A stretch of 64,000 nt of DNA from Epiperipatus broadwayi (GCA_028023455.1 JAQFVV010000012.1:13158364-13222363), one strand, 5' to 3'; counted from the stretch's first letter, positions 33,060 through 45,755 are shown. Numbers and translations are program-made. Notes: generated from the letters alone by a model not told the origin.

Positions 33060-34010
33060 GGAGCTATTGAAACTCAAGAGTATCTAGAATTGACTTTTAT
33101 TATTATTCAGTCACACTTATATGTGTGTTTTCTTCAAAATATAAAATATTTTTGCTATGTTTCTAAGCATTTATTTTTATATAACGCTATGTTTACAATT
33201 GTATTACATTCAAATCTAATTGTGCATGCACTTTTTGCGAGTGTTAATAATAAATGAATACTTTCCTTTCCAATACAAGATATAGTATTTATGCAGGAAT
33301 AAAATGAATCACTTATTCCTACAACTCAAATGCTTATATATGAGCAAATCTGAAGTACTGGCAAGGACAAAAAGTGCATGCACAATTAGCTTGAAAGGCT
33401 GATATTTAAATGTAATACAATTGTAAACATAGTGCTATATAAAAATAAATGCTTATTTACATATGATTAAGTTTCAGTTAGAGTGACGTTTAGTAAATTC
33501 TAGACAATTTCACCGACGTCATTCATTCAGACATCGTAAATAGTAATTTAAAGTGAATGATCTATCCTCACGCTTTCCTTGCCAGTACTTCAGATTTGCT
33601 CATATATAAGCATTTGAGTTGTAGGAATAAGTGATTCATTTTATTCCTGCATAAATACTATATCTTGTATTGGAAAGGAAAGTATTCATTTATTATTAAC
33701 ACTCGCAAAAAGCGCATGCACAATTAGCTTGGAAGGCTGATATTTGAATGTAATATATGTTTCTAGGAAAAATATTGCTAGTTTCGTTGATAGGAAACCA
33801 AAACCAAAAAATGACTTTTGTTATTATTATGAAATTGAATTTGTGTCGTGTGCTTCTTTTAAATTATAAAAAAAGAAGTTATAAATATTTTGCTTTTGCT
33901 ATTAAAACAAATGGCTGAAAATGACTTTTATTATCATTCAGTTGAATTTGTGCATGTGTGCTTCTTTGAAAAATATAAAGAAGTCACAAATATTTTGCTT
34001 ATTCCATTAA
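33060..34010. repeat. Complex foldback and direct-repeat cluster
   Basis: Bases 33237-33366 are a near-perfect reverse complement of 33577-33706 (130-bp arms, with AATAAAATGAATCACTTATT in the left arm). Inside this, 33164-33236 pairs with about 33369-33454. Sequence after 33706 (GCATGCACAATTAGCTTGG) then repeats 33376-33394 directly. A separate unit of about 100 bp around GACTTTTATTATTATTCAGT occurs near 33090, 33810 and 33925. There is no coding evidence; the 33006-33257 frame lies within the repeat. Confidence 0.85.
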
Positions 34011-34515
34011 AAGTACGGTTCGGGGAAAACATTCTATGAAATATAATACTACACTTCTACATCGTTAAATAAATAATTTTTCTAATTAGATATCATTTTG
34101 GCCAACTTCTTCAAATATTCATGAATATTATATTTGAATATAATTTAGCATTAAGGACTCAGGCTTGGCCACTTGATGGCGTTCTGGCTTGCCAAAACAC
34201 TTAACAAATGCCGTTTACAAGGCCTTCATTACGGCTATAGAAAACATCTGTTTGTCTTAGCCATTAGAAGGCCGTTGATGATGACGTAACGCAGAAATAA
34301 TACGGCCTATTTCTGCTTCACAACAGTTACTGTGAAGCCACACACTTATCTTTTGGGTACAGTTCGATATATATGTGTGTGTAGTTTGATTAGCCAAATT
34401 TTTATAATATACATTACACAATCTTTGTATTTGTAATGAATTTAAGAAACCTGACTTTCCAAATGGCCACACCCTCATTTAGAGAAGGTGTAATGTGTAA
34501 AAGCTTGCCGAGGGT

Positions 34516-34704
34516 ATGTCAAAAAGAATTCGGTCGAGTTTGCGTGCGAAATCTCGTTTTCATATGAAACACCACGTAGTTCATAAAATGTCTGGTGATC
34601 GCGTAACTTTTTCCGCAGTTGCCGAAAACAGAAACCGAGTATTTCTGCTGTCCAATAAAAATATACACGATTTTTTTAAATTTCATAGAAAGCACATATT
34701 ATAA
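34516..34704 (+). CDS. Unassigned open frame inside TIR element copy 2
   Basis: The 62-codon frame starts MSKRIRSSLRAKSRFH and is strongly basic at its N-terminus, with HMKHHVVHK in the middle. Its G+C is higher than its surroundings. It could be the N-terminal remnant of a transposase, for instance a DNA-binding segment, but I see no zinc-finger or HTH signature that would prove this. It could equally be an incidental frame. Confidence 0.2.
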   Translation: MSKRIRSSLRAKSRFHMKHHVVHKMSGDRVTFSAVAENRNRVFLLSNKNIHDFFKFHRKHIL

Positions 34705-34836
34705 ACATGTTTAATAAGTAAAGAAGACATTTAATATGTGTTTGTTGTTGTTTAAAAAAGTTTGAGTTTCTTTCTTTTGTCTGACTACGGTTACGATATT
34801 GATATTTTTTATTTTAGCATTACAAACAACAGAACA

Positions 34837-34860
34837 CTAACCCTAAAACTAACCCTAACT
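34837..34860 (+). repeat. Interstitial telomere-like repeat
   Basis: CTAACCCTAAAACTAACCCT and a following AACT contain three imperfect units of CCCTAA/TTAGGG. It is short and inside a transposon copy, so it need not mark a chromosome end. Confidence 0.5.
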
Positions 34861-35379
34861 CTACACAGTTGTTTTGTTATGTAGAAAGCAATAATTAAGT
34901 GAAAGACATCACTAAATAGACATAGCAAAAAAAGTTCTAGCAATCAATCAATTAATAACTAAAAAGGAAAAATGATGATAATTTGTCCAAAAACAGCGAT
35001 TTAAAAATAAAAAAAAGGTTGTCATTTACTAAATACAAAATTAAAAAGGCATGAAAAAAAAAGTTATTGCAATCAATAAATTAATAACCAAAAAAAAAAA
35101 AACAGCGATTTAAAAATCACACGGCCCCGTAAACCATACATTGTACTGTTTTTGACTGCCAACAATGCCATCAAGTGGTCAAGCCCGATTACGTTATAAT
35201 TACCAAGGACTCTTTATTATTATTATGATTATTATGCTTATGCGAAATTATATTTGCTATTTTTCAAAAATGCTTATTATTTCTTGGTGCGTCATATGCT
35301 TCCTTATGTGGACAAGCCATCAGAGAAAGACTCAGCAGACCCCTCTTAATGGAAGATTTCCATTAATGAAGTAAGGTGT

Positions 35380-37350
35380 TTTAAATATATATATATTTAA
35401 TTTTTTTAATTATTATTATTATTATTGTAACATTATCATGATATTCTATCATTATGTCAGGTGTAAAGGTAACTTTTATTGATATTAGTATTATAATGGG
35501 TTTATGCTAGAATGTGTTGGTATATCCACATATTCTCAAGTAAATTTTATACATTTCATTCCGTGCTGGTTTTATTAAGTTTTGCAATATTTTATCTATC
35601 AGAGATATTTATCTCTAACATTTGTCTTCTCTTACAAGGTTTATGAGTATTTCAGTCACTCATTGATAAAACAGTCTTAAAAGAGTTTATCGGAAGTCTA
35701 GTATGCCTATAATTATTATAATAATATAATAGTTTATCGTTATATATACCAATTTAATTGCATATTTATTTACTTTAAATGGCTATACTTTATTTTGCAT
35801 TACATCCACTTATTTATTTCAATTTCATACTATACAATTCATATATGTGTGTATTTTTATTGTCTATTGCCAGAATTTTATTGTGCTCTCATTTTAAAAA
35901 TAATTTAAGTCACTTGACTAATCTATTGTTGGTTTCAGAGATTACTTATTGTTTTGAATAATTTTATACGTATATTAAATCAGTCATCTTATTAGTGTTA
36001 AGTTGTTATCTTGCCATCGTTTATTTTGTATGAGGTGTTTGCCTTAGAAATTAGACCTAAGTTATAATGATTTATTGTGCTTTGTGGGACAAGATGCTCT
36101 TCCCATGGCTTATATTTATTCCATGAGCTTGATAGTGCTTTTTGTATTTTGTGATAGTTATCACTTTTCAGTATTATTGAAGGTACCTAAATCCCTAAAG
36201 AGGATCATTTATATTTGGTGTGTCTTTCCACATTTTCCTGATGTGCTGCGACAAAGTCCAAGTATCCACTCTTTTGCCTTAGATATAGGTATTTGGAAAC
36301 CATCATTTCATTGATATTTTCTTGCTCTGTGGAGCCTGTTTTGCCTATCACTAATGATGAACTTTCATATTTTTCCACCTTAGTAGGTGAAGTTATTTTT
36401 GAATTAAAATTGACATGGCAATGATTAGTGAACTTATAAATAATTCTTCATGTAGCATTATGTGCAATGCTTTGTGGTATATAACAATGTCTATATTGTG
36501 TTGCTGAGTCCTTTGGCCAGCTACATGTAAAACAACAATATATTATACCTTTTAAATATTTAATATTAAGCATTTGGCACTTAGATCATAAATACACCTT
36601 ATGTTAGCTGTATACCCATCTGGATCACCTCACCGATGGATTTGTAAGTCATTTGATATTTAAAATATTATTATTATTATGTGGACAGTAATTTGGTATG
36701 ATTAGGTGTATGACTTCTGGTAAACGGCCCACATTTAATTTAAAAATTTATGAAGAAACTTAAAACAGTACTATGTGATTTTAGTTAAATTATCTAAATT
36801 CTATAATTAGCAATATTCTACCAGCCTGTTTATTCAAACCCAGTTAATGTAGAATGCAGTGTTAATTTAATTGCCTAGACTCTATGATTATTAATTTTGT
36901 GATGGTTCATGATTTATTTAAGCTTATTTAATTTAAATTTAGCCTAATAGTGTGCTCATTTGCATTTCAAAGCTGTAACCAAAAATTTACTTGACATAAG
37001 TGTGTATTTTAAATAAAGGGTTAGATCAGCTTAATATAAGCTAAAGCTTGGTATTATTTTTTTTAAAAATTTTAATTGTCTACGAGCTAAATTAGGATAC
37101 CAGCTAATTTTATTGTTAAATCAATCTTGTGGGAATATTTGATATAATAAGCCACCTAAAGATTTATATTTTAAACCTTAGAATTATTATCAGGAAAAGA
37201 TCTGGATGCGCTTATGTGCCAATTAATGTAAACAAATTGTAACAGCACTTCTGTTGGCAAATAGTTCCGAATATTTAATGTAAATATAATAAAAAAACTT
37301 GTAAATATTATTTATTTTATATTTAATCATCAATAAATTTAAGTAGCATT
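35380..37350. repeat. Ancient diverged repeat, copy A
   Basis: This aligns by eye, in the same orientation, to about 61.9-63.9 kb. Shared landmarks include CTGATGTGCTG followed by ACAAAGTCCAAGTATCC (against ACAAGGTCCAGGCATCC), GCTCTGTGGAGC, CCACCTTAGTAGGTGA (against CCACAGTAGGTGA), GGATTTGTAAG and GGCCCACAT. It has many substitutions and indels and no conserved open frame. The class is unknown. Confidence 0.6.
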
Positions 37351-40300
37351 ATTTTAAAAGTATTCAGTTTTCATTTTCCTATGTCATTTGTCTTGAGTTC
37401 CCACAAATCTTATGTGTCTATTAGAGTTATTAAATTTGCTATTTGCAAAAAGTATATTATTTACAATTCTGATTTCTATCAAAAATCTAGGTGACAGATA
37501 ATCAAATTTTGCAGTTCTAAAACTTGTCATTTTCCAATGAAAATACTTTACAAGAAACTTCTCAATTCCAAAGACTGGAATTTCATATAAGACGAAATTA
37601 CAGTTGAATATTTTAAAAAAAATTCAGATCAATAAAATTTTGGGGAAATTTTTTTTTATTTTTTAGACTGCATTCATTATTAACCATTTCTTTATAATTT
37701 AAAGATACAATTATTGCACTTGATAATTTAATTTGTATTGTCTATGGGATAATAGAAAGACATAAAATGTACCCTTTTCTTTCTATTGTTTTAGAGTGAT
37801 ATCATGGATAAATGGCTATGATTATTCTAAATTTAGTATATTTTATTATGTCATTATTTAGCAAGTTAAATATTTTCTTTGTTTAATTATTTCTGTTGTG
37901 ATAGTATGTTAGGAAGCATTTTCTTATGAGAAATGTCTATGTCTCCTAGAATCTCCCAGGATATCAGTCATTCATTGGCAAACAGTTATTACAGAAAAAT
38001 TCCTAAAAGATATTCATAACCCTGAGATGATTATTATTGCTATTTTGTTCATATTATTGAATAAGTCATTCATGTAACTTGTATATTGTTTTAGAAACAG
38101 ACATTATAATTAATCTATATACTATTTGAACAGTGCACAGTATTTTATTCTACTCTGCAAAAGTAGAGTACTTAAATTCATACTTTTCTTGACATTCTGA
38201 TTCAGCAAATGTTAAAAATTAAGATATTTTAAGAAGAATTGTACAAAATGTTTTTGTTGGTGCAAATAACTTATATACTCAGAGAATATATTCTGATGGA
38301 GGGGAAGTCATATCTTAAAAGTATTTTATGGATAAGAGTGAAATTTTTCCTATTCTTAATTTCATTTGTAATTATTTAATTGTGTAATAGATATTATTAT
38401 TATCACTTTTAAATTTCCCTTTATCTTAATAGATGTCTCTGAAGTATTCCTTATTTTATTATAACTGCCACTGAGTCTATGCTTCAAACATAAGAGTCTC
38501 TCCAATCAATCATTATTTTTATTTTATAATGAGGAGTGGTCATCATCATCATTTTCTTATTCATTTTTTTTTTGCCATTTAGGTTACAATTGGCACTCCA
38601 ACTTTCATTCTCCCCACTCCCTCTTACTTTAAAGGTTACAATATATATATAATCGCACTACACAAACATTAGCCACCTGAAATATTGGATTTTTAGTTAA
38701 GATTTTAACATAAAGTAAATAATAAGTTTTGCTAAAACACTATTTTAAAATATAAATGTATAAATATTTAGGACAATGTACTAATGCTGTATTAAATAGT
38801 TAGTAGGTCACTTACCATTAAATCACGCATATATATTTCTAATAAAGTCAATTCCAGTGTTTAATCAAGTAAATATAAACATTAGAAAAAATTCATACAA
38901 ACATATATATATACTAACAATTGTATTGTGTTGAAGGTCTTCTATGTCTGTAATAAATGTAAACAATGACTTAAACAATGATAAAACAGTCATAGCAATG
39001 GGCAAAGAGTCAAGTATTGTACTAAGCAACCGAATATAAGAATGGGATAATAGTAATATATATATATTTTAAATGAATCAATAATCACAATATCTGTATA
39101 ACATAACAATAGGCACTTACTGCAAATAAAAAGGAAATCAAAAACTTTGTACACCAAGCAACGAAAACGGCATCATGTATAAAAAGAAAAGCAATTATGA
39201 CTCTTTCTTCTTTAAAATAGTGCTTTTGCTATGGAAAGCCAACTCTATTGAAGTTGATATTTTTGAACACTTTACAAAATGGGCACTCTGTTCAAATATG
39301 CATTTCTACAAATATCAATTTTTTTCATTTGAAAGTTAAGGAAGCAAATGGTAATTTTTCATATAAACTAACTGATCAGATAAATTTCAAATAGCTTATA
39401 AATTTAGAAAAATGTTATGATTTTTTAAAAGCAAAGAAAGACATTAGAACAATCTATTCGGATAAAAATTTAATAACGGAAATATATTATATAGCCAGTA
39501 TCGCAAATTGCATATACACCATTTCTTTTAAATGTGAACCATATATATATAAACCTGTGTATATATTGCAATAATGATATATTTTGGCTAGAGCAATTGA
39601 TTGTCATTGGGTGGAGCATCTGTCCTTATAACCATGAGAAATTAGAAGCCATCTGTCTATATTGAAGTGCCTGATAAGCTTGGTCCATGCATAATAAAAA
39701 TCTACGTGAGGAATGAAACAAAATCACATACCACCAATCTAAATATGTCCAGAATGTGCCATTCAGAAGCAATAATGAGGCATCAACATTTATAGTGAGA
39801 AAAATGTGTAAATTGTAAGAGAAGGACTCTGGTGAAGATTTGTGCCTGATCATCAATTCATGAAATATTGTAAATGTTATGATTTTTCTTTTGTATATGC
39901 ATATCTTATTTTATTTTTTTGTTTTTTATTATCTCAATCTTGCATCTCCAAAGTGCAAAATGTCAAATACAACAGTTTGGAACAGTCCAATTTAAAAAAA
40001 TGTGAAGAGAGCAGGAAGGGAAAGTTGAGAAGTCTGATTTTTTTTCTTTTAATAAAATTTAGGTAATTTTTTTTTTCAAAATGCTTGATTATCCTCGTGG
40101 CTATGAAATTGAGTAATAAAAAGGTAAGAACCTTTTTTTTTAAAACCCCAATGCCACACTTGACATGACAATTTATATTATTTGTTATATGTTTGACTAA
40201 TAATATTTCTTAAATATTTTCATTGTGTGAATTACTAACTTTGAGCTAATACACTTTACTATTTACTTTGCTATCATATCATGTATTGTTTCTTATATAT

Positions 40301-42315
40301 GCAAGGGGTTATTTTAGTTCAACCAACTTCCACACCTGGAATTGCATACCGCATCTAGAGTTACATTTAAATTTCCAATTAATTTAGTTAGTAATTTCAT
40401 TTTTAATCTAATAAAGTTTTTTATTATTTTTGGACATAGAAATGTCTATATTATGTGTATCTATCATGGGAAATAGGGGATAGGTATTTTATTGATCCAG
40501 CATTTGCATTCATCGCTAAAGCCAACATTTTACACGTGCACACACACACACAATTATTGTCTTAAAAACATGATAGATAAATTTTAAATCAAGATTATTT
40601 CTTACTGATAAATAGGATGAGCTAATTTAGTTACTGATTATAAGTCTGCATAGGGTTAAGAAAGTCGAACGCGAATTCTTCCGGAGATCAAATACTGAGG
40701 CAACAGATCCGAAAGAGAGTGGAGAGATGTAGATGAACTGAACCAAATTGCATCTACATTTAATAAATGAACCTTGAGCAAGTCTACTGAATGTGGATAT
40801 AATCATTGGTCATGTATTTTATCACATCATCTCCAGCATCCTTCATGAAGACCCTAGGTCCGACAATAGTCAGGTGCGATCTTCTCATATAATGTTGTCG
40901 TCTGGATGGTTACAGTATTTTATTACAATAAATAGACTAATTAAACCTGTCTTTATTTGTATTGATAGATTTGACTTGCTCAAAGACTTGGGACACTAAC
41001 AAGAGGTATTCTCATTTTCTCAATTTTATTTCAATACTGATTTGGAATTCATAACTAGGGCATATAAATAAAGTCTCTTTCTTTCCCTTGTTCATTTTTC
41101 CCCCTATAGATTTGGCACATCAACTTGGGCACATACAAAGCCATATTTCATTGCTCTCATTTTTTCATCATTATACTATATACATTTATAATAGATAAAA
41201 ATAAATGTTAGTAATTCATCATAGAATTAATGAACTGATTAGTAGTAATATGAACAAAAATAACAGGTAGAGTGAAATATCTATTCTAATAAAATATGTA
41301 TTTTGTCTGTTCAATCACTACATTCTAATAATAGATATCACTTTCCGTAATTAAGTGTATGATGTCTACATACATAATTGATATAAATTTGAAAAATACT
41401 CTTAATGAGAAATTTCAAAAAATATATAATTTAATTTTGATGATTTCTATATAGTATTAATTCTAAAAGTTATGACATTATTAATATAAATTAACTCATT
41501 TATAAAATTACATCTGTGTCATAAAATATAAAATTTTTACATTCTCAAGGTAGATATTTATGTATCATACAGGCACATTAAAATAAAAAATACTTTTATT
41601 TAAACAAACTTCGATTATCATTTCTTTTACAAGTATTGTTATTTTACATTATATTGTTAAGTAGAGTTTTTAATTTTATAAATGTATTGATTTATTAAAA
41701 CCTTGTTGAAATAGTTGATTATTTGTTATAGTAAATATTTTGCCCAATTTGTTTTGTAAATAAGTTAAAATTTTATTTAATTTATAATTGGTGTATTTTT
41801 TTCAAAATTTTTGCAAAATTATAATGTAATATATGATTACAGCTATTAATGAGTAGATCATTTTATTTACTGCAACCTTAATTTGTTTTAGTATATTAGC
41901 TTTGAATGTAATTGATCATTGTTGCACTATACTTGAAGCATTTCAGAATTCATAGGCTTTAAAAATTTATTTGCAATTATTTCATTAACATATTCTTATT
42001 TTTTAAAAAATAAAATTATATTAATGTATTATATTTTTGCAATTTTATTTTATTTACACAACTTATAAATTAAAGTCATTTTTAAAATTTGGATTCATAT
42101 TCACCTTTATTTGATTGTGAATTAATTGTTCACATAATTAGATGTAATATGTATATTTTTTTTACAATATCTAAACAATTTTCTGTTATTTTTTTCATAA
42201 TTTTAATATAAACTCCTCTTAGTATTTAGATTCTTTTTTAAATAAATAATTAAATAAAGTATTTGTAATTATGCAAAAAGTTTAATTATTGTACATAAAT
42301 TAGTATTATTAATTA
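37351..42315. other. Long AT-rich non-coding stretch
   Basis: No supported exon or dated mobile element. Small exceptions are a (CA)n run at 40535-40552 and a less AT-rich patch at 40655-40990 containing AGTCGAACGCGAATTCTTCC, probably an unidentified repeat. Strong donor-like GTAAGT occurs on the minus strand at 38810 and a donor-like GGTAAGAACC at 40120, but neither is paired with a convincing open exon. The 39626-39856 minus frame has no motif. Confidence 0.4.
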
Positions 42316-42889
42316 TAGACAGGGTATGAGCACAGACTTTCACATGACCCACCACTCTTCACACTATCTCATAACACTGATACACCTGAACACACATATG
42401 TCGAAAAGATAAATAATCACCAATATACGTACTTCATGCTAAACCAGCAATCATCAGTTGGTCCAGATTACCATCTCAACACATATATACTACAAGTGCT
42501 CGGATATATATTAAGATAGCAAATTCTCCTACTTTAATGGACAGACTTCAATGCACTCCACACTCCAACTCTTCAACCGTCCATCCAATTGAAAATCTGA
42601 TGATGGAACGCTCAAAGGCCACCCTTAGGCCAAGAGTTGGAGTGTGGAGTGCATTGAAGCCTGTCCATTAAAGTAGGAGAATTTGCTATCTTAATATATA
42701 TCTGAGCACTTGTAGCATATATGTGTGGAGATGGTAATCTGGACCAACTGATGATTGCTGGTTTAGCATGAAATACGTATATTGGTGATTATTTATCTTT
42801 TCGACATATGTGTGTTCAGGTGTATCAGTGTTATGAGATAGTGTGAAGAGTGGTGGGTCATGTGAAAGTCTGTGCTCATACCCTGTCTA
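42316..42889. mobile_element. Palindromic foldback MITE with TA duplication
   Basis: TA at 42316-42317 and 42888-42889 flanks a 570-bp element whose arms 42318-42574 and 42632-42887 are close reverse complements around a 57-base spacer. Ends read GACAGGGTATGAGCAC in both directions. TA duplication points to mobilisation by a Tc1/mariner-superfamily transposase, though no coding remnant is present. Related copies occur at 10884, 29866-31110, 43905 and 54804. Confidence 0.9.
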
Positions 42890-43395
42890 TTACATATATA
42901 GACACAGGTATATATAAGCCTGTGTATTTCATCTATTATTAATTATAATAATTATATACAATTAGACATTTGATATTTCAATCATATTTTTTCTAATATA
43001 TTTTATTACAGTTTTTAGTGACTATAACATTTTTTATATTTAACTTGATAATAAAAAATTATCAGATTTCTGCTAATATAAACATATTATAATATCTATA
43101 AAACATCAAATATGGAAAAACAATATTTAATTTTGAAATATTATTCATCCCATAATAAGCATTACAAAATTGTTGCTGAAGAAATTATCATAAAATAGTG
43201 TGTGATAATCAATAATTACTTTTATATTTATTCAAATGTATAATTTTATAATGATTGTAATGTACTAATCCTAAACTTTTTGGGGAAGTTGTAATTCAAA
43301 CATTTATATAAAATTTGTGACAAACATTTATACCAAACTTATTACAACAAAAAAATACATAGTTAGTAAAAAAACATATTTTAAATATTTGTAAC

Positions 43396-43515
43396 CTTTA
43401 GAGAATCTCTTGATTCCTGTTCTAAATATTCAATCCTTTCCATTTCATGTTGAAGAGCTGCTTCTAGTCGACTATTTTCTATTTCTAAACGATGCAACAG
43501 CTCTTCTTGTCCAGT
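43396..43515 (-). CDS. Coiled-coil exon (40 codons)
   Basis: On the minus strand ATTTATTTTAAG precedes base 43515 and the exon-like sequence runs 120 bases, phase 0 throughout. It reads TGQEELLHRLEIENSRLEA, then ALQHEMERIEYLEQE and SRDSLK. This is a textbook amphipathic coiled-coil with leucine/isoleucine heptads and dense E/R/K/Q, far above the coding quality of anything else here. The 3' boundary is uncertain: AAG|GTTACA would be a weak donor, whereas reading through gives VTNI and a stop at about 43382, making it a terminal exon. It may be upstream of the exon at 7307-7378 in the same gene. The protein is not identified; long coiled-coil scaffolds and myosin-like proteins share this style. 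Confidence 0.7.
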
Positions 43516-43904
43516 CTTAAAATAAATATAAATATATATTTACATTTTTAATGAATCAAAAATAAAAGTATATTTTAATTTTTTTTATGTTTTCAATGTC
43601 ATATTTTTTTCATAATTTCTAGAAAAAGTAATAGCCCAAATTTAATGTTTATACAAATAAAAATAAGTTTGTAGAATTTTACTTTAAAAATTATAAAAAA
43701 ATTAAAAATTAACCATTTCCATATGACAAAAAAATATTCAAAATATTATACTTTTTTTGTTTAAATTATAATTATCTCTAAAATAAGTCAATTTAAAGTT
43801 GGTTAATATACATAAGTCTTAAATGTATTTTATTAATTAATGCAGTTACTTATATATTTGTATATATATAATATTCAAATATATATATTGTCTATAATAA
43901 ATAA
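43516..43904. other. AT-rich intron-like sequence
   Basis: Directly upstream (in gene orientation) of the coiled-coil exon. AT-rich, with no features supported. Confidence 0.4.
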
Positions 43905-44575
43905 TATAATTAGAAAAGACTTAACTCAAACTTTCAAACTCCTTACAGCAATGCATTCCATTTTATACAACTGATACATATGACCACACACATGTGAAAA
44001 CGGTAAATAATCTCCAATATAAATATTTCATGCTGAACCAGAACTTATCACTTGGTCCAGCTTACCATCTCCCACACACATACACAATAAGTGCTCAGTT
44101 TATATTATGATAGTAAATCTTCAAACTTTAAGGACAAGCTTCAGTCTTGTCCATTTTCCAACCATGTCTTCTGTATATTTAAATAAACATATTAAGGTTC
44201 TATATGTGAGAGGTCAGACTGATAAAGTCAACGTGGGTATAACAATAATATTGGCATCATCAAGGGCATTGGAGTTCCATCATTAGATTTTCAATGATAT
44301 AAATGGTTGATGAGTTGAAGGACGGAAAAGATTGAGGCTTGTCCATTAAGGTTTGAAGATTTGCTATCCTAATATAAACTGAGCACTGATTATATATATG
44401 AGTGAGAGATGGTGATATGGACCAACTGCTGAGTGCTGGTTCAGCATGAAAAACGTATACTGAAAATCATTTATCTTTTCACCATGTTTTGTGGTCATAT
44501 GTATCAGTTGTATAAGATAAGAGTGCATAGCTTTAGAAAACTTGAAAGTCTTAATTCAAGTCCCTTCTAATTATA
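43905..44575. mobile_element. MITE with long inverted repeats, second subfamily
   Basis: Ends read TATAATTAGAAAAGACTT on the left and, reversed, TATAATTAGAAGGGACTT on the right. The halves are imperfect inverted repeats that share GATAAATAATC-type, TGCTCAGTTTATATTATGAT and TAAGGACAAGCTTCAGTC segments with the 42.3-kb element. TA probably forms the target duplication. Length is about 670 bp and no coding sequence is present. Confidence 0.8.
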
Positions 44576-45087
44576 TGTATATATTATAAAAGATAAAAAA
44601 TGTAACCATGAAGAATAAAAATAAATAATAATAATCTAAATTGCAGATAGATATATTAAAGACTGATGTGGAGAAAGTTGCAAATTATTAAAAAAAGAGA
44701 ATTATCAAAAAATTGCTTTAAAATTTAAATAAATACATATCAATAACAAGATTATCATAGATTCATACCCTACTTAACATGAATAAAGTAACAATATATA
44801 TGTGTGTGTGTCTGAATAAATCAAAAAAAGATCTAATTAAGATGAAAATACAAAGATTAAACAAACTTTAAATTCAGAATGTAATAATATTTTTAATATA
44901 CTAAAAGTCTATATATATTTAAATATTTTAATATTATATAAATGAAAATTTTTATTTAGAATACTTTTAACAAAAGTCTGGTTTATATGACAAAAGCTAT
45001 TACATATTTATCCAACATGCAATCATAAATCACTTGTCATTTTTATATTATATCTATCTAAAACTATCATTTAGTATAACTAATATT
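44576..45087. other. AT-rich non-coding stretch
   Basis: Nothing beyond a short GT run (44801-44811) is visible. Confidence 0.4.
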
Positions 45088-45755
45088 CAGAAAATAATAA
45101 TGAATTCTTTATAAAAGCTACATAAATCTCAGTAATAATATTACACATAAAAAGCCTTTTTCAACACCTGGTTTGGTGCCTGTTTCAAATTTTACTACTC
45201 TATTTAATGTTAATGAACTATTTCAGACATAAAACCATCTAGTGTTCAAAAGTAGAATTAAAACAAGCAATAACAATATAAATTATTAAAAGAAATCAAG
45301 ACCTTCATACATAAATCCAGTAATTACAAAATAATTGACTATATCATAACAATACATTAAATAAATATTACATGCATTTTTTTACAATTATATATGTATA
45401 TCATTTTATATAATTTTATACTCATTTTTATTTTGTAATTACTGAATTTATATGAGGGTTTTCATTTCTTTTAATAACTTATATTGTTATTGCTTGTTTT
45501 AATTCCATTATTGAACACTAGATAGTGTTATGTTTGATACAGGTTTATCTGGGCATAATTGTTGAGATATTCTTGACTTCGTTTAAGGAGAAGCCACAAT
45601 ACATCACATCAAATCACATAATGTTAAATAGATTAGTAATATTTGAAAAGAGCGCCAAACCAGATGTTGAAAAAAACTTTCTATGTGTAATATTACTCCT
45701 GAGATTTATATAGCTGTTATAAAGAATTCATTATTTTCTGATTATTACTTTATGG
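45088..45755. repeat. Large inverted repeat (about 255- and 335-bp arms)
   Basis: Left arm 45088-45342 and right arm about 45420-45755 are reverse complements with some divergence. Matching landmarks are GAATTCTTTATAAAAGCTAC (left) with the reversed right GAATTCTTTATAACAGCTAT, CACCTGGTTTGG with CATCTGGTTTGG, and AACAAGCAATAACAATATAA in both. The left arm lacks about 100 bp present in the right. The spacer is about 75 bp. It is likely an old foldback element. The 45525-45713 open frame lies in the right arm and is incidental. Confidence 0.85.

Larger units (their letters stand above)
34153..35212. mobile_element. Non-autonomous TIR transposon with 8-bp duplication, copy 2
   Basis: AAGGACTC flanks both sides (34153-34160 and 35205-35212) of a 1044-bp element (34161-35204). 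The right end, reversed, begins GGTAATTATAACGTAATC and continues GGCTTGACCACTTGATGGC; the left begins AGGCTTGGCCACTTGATGGC and so lacks the outer 18 bases or so of the repeat. Length, CTTGATGG core and internal pieces (CCAAAACACTTAACAAATGC against the copy-1 form) tie it to 20382-21433. It contains a telomere-like stretch at 34837-34860. Confidence 0.85.

Noticed and set aside
33164-33770. CRISPR-like array, considered for the short-spaced repeats
   Set aside because: The repeats are inverted and of unequal spacing, there are no cas genes, and the sequence is eukaryotic.
38578-38633. Exon-like interval between CCATTTAG and AAAG|GTTACA
   Set aside because: Only 50 bases, with a direct repeat GTTACAAT at both boundaries and no recognisable peptide; chance splice-like signals are more likely.
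39626-39856. Minus-strand 76-codon frame with protein-like look
   Set aside because: No motif, no splice context and no second copy or neighbour; not enough to call a gene.
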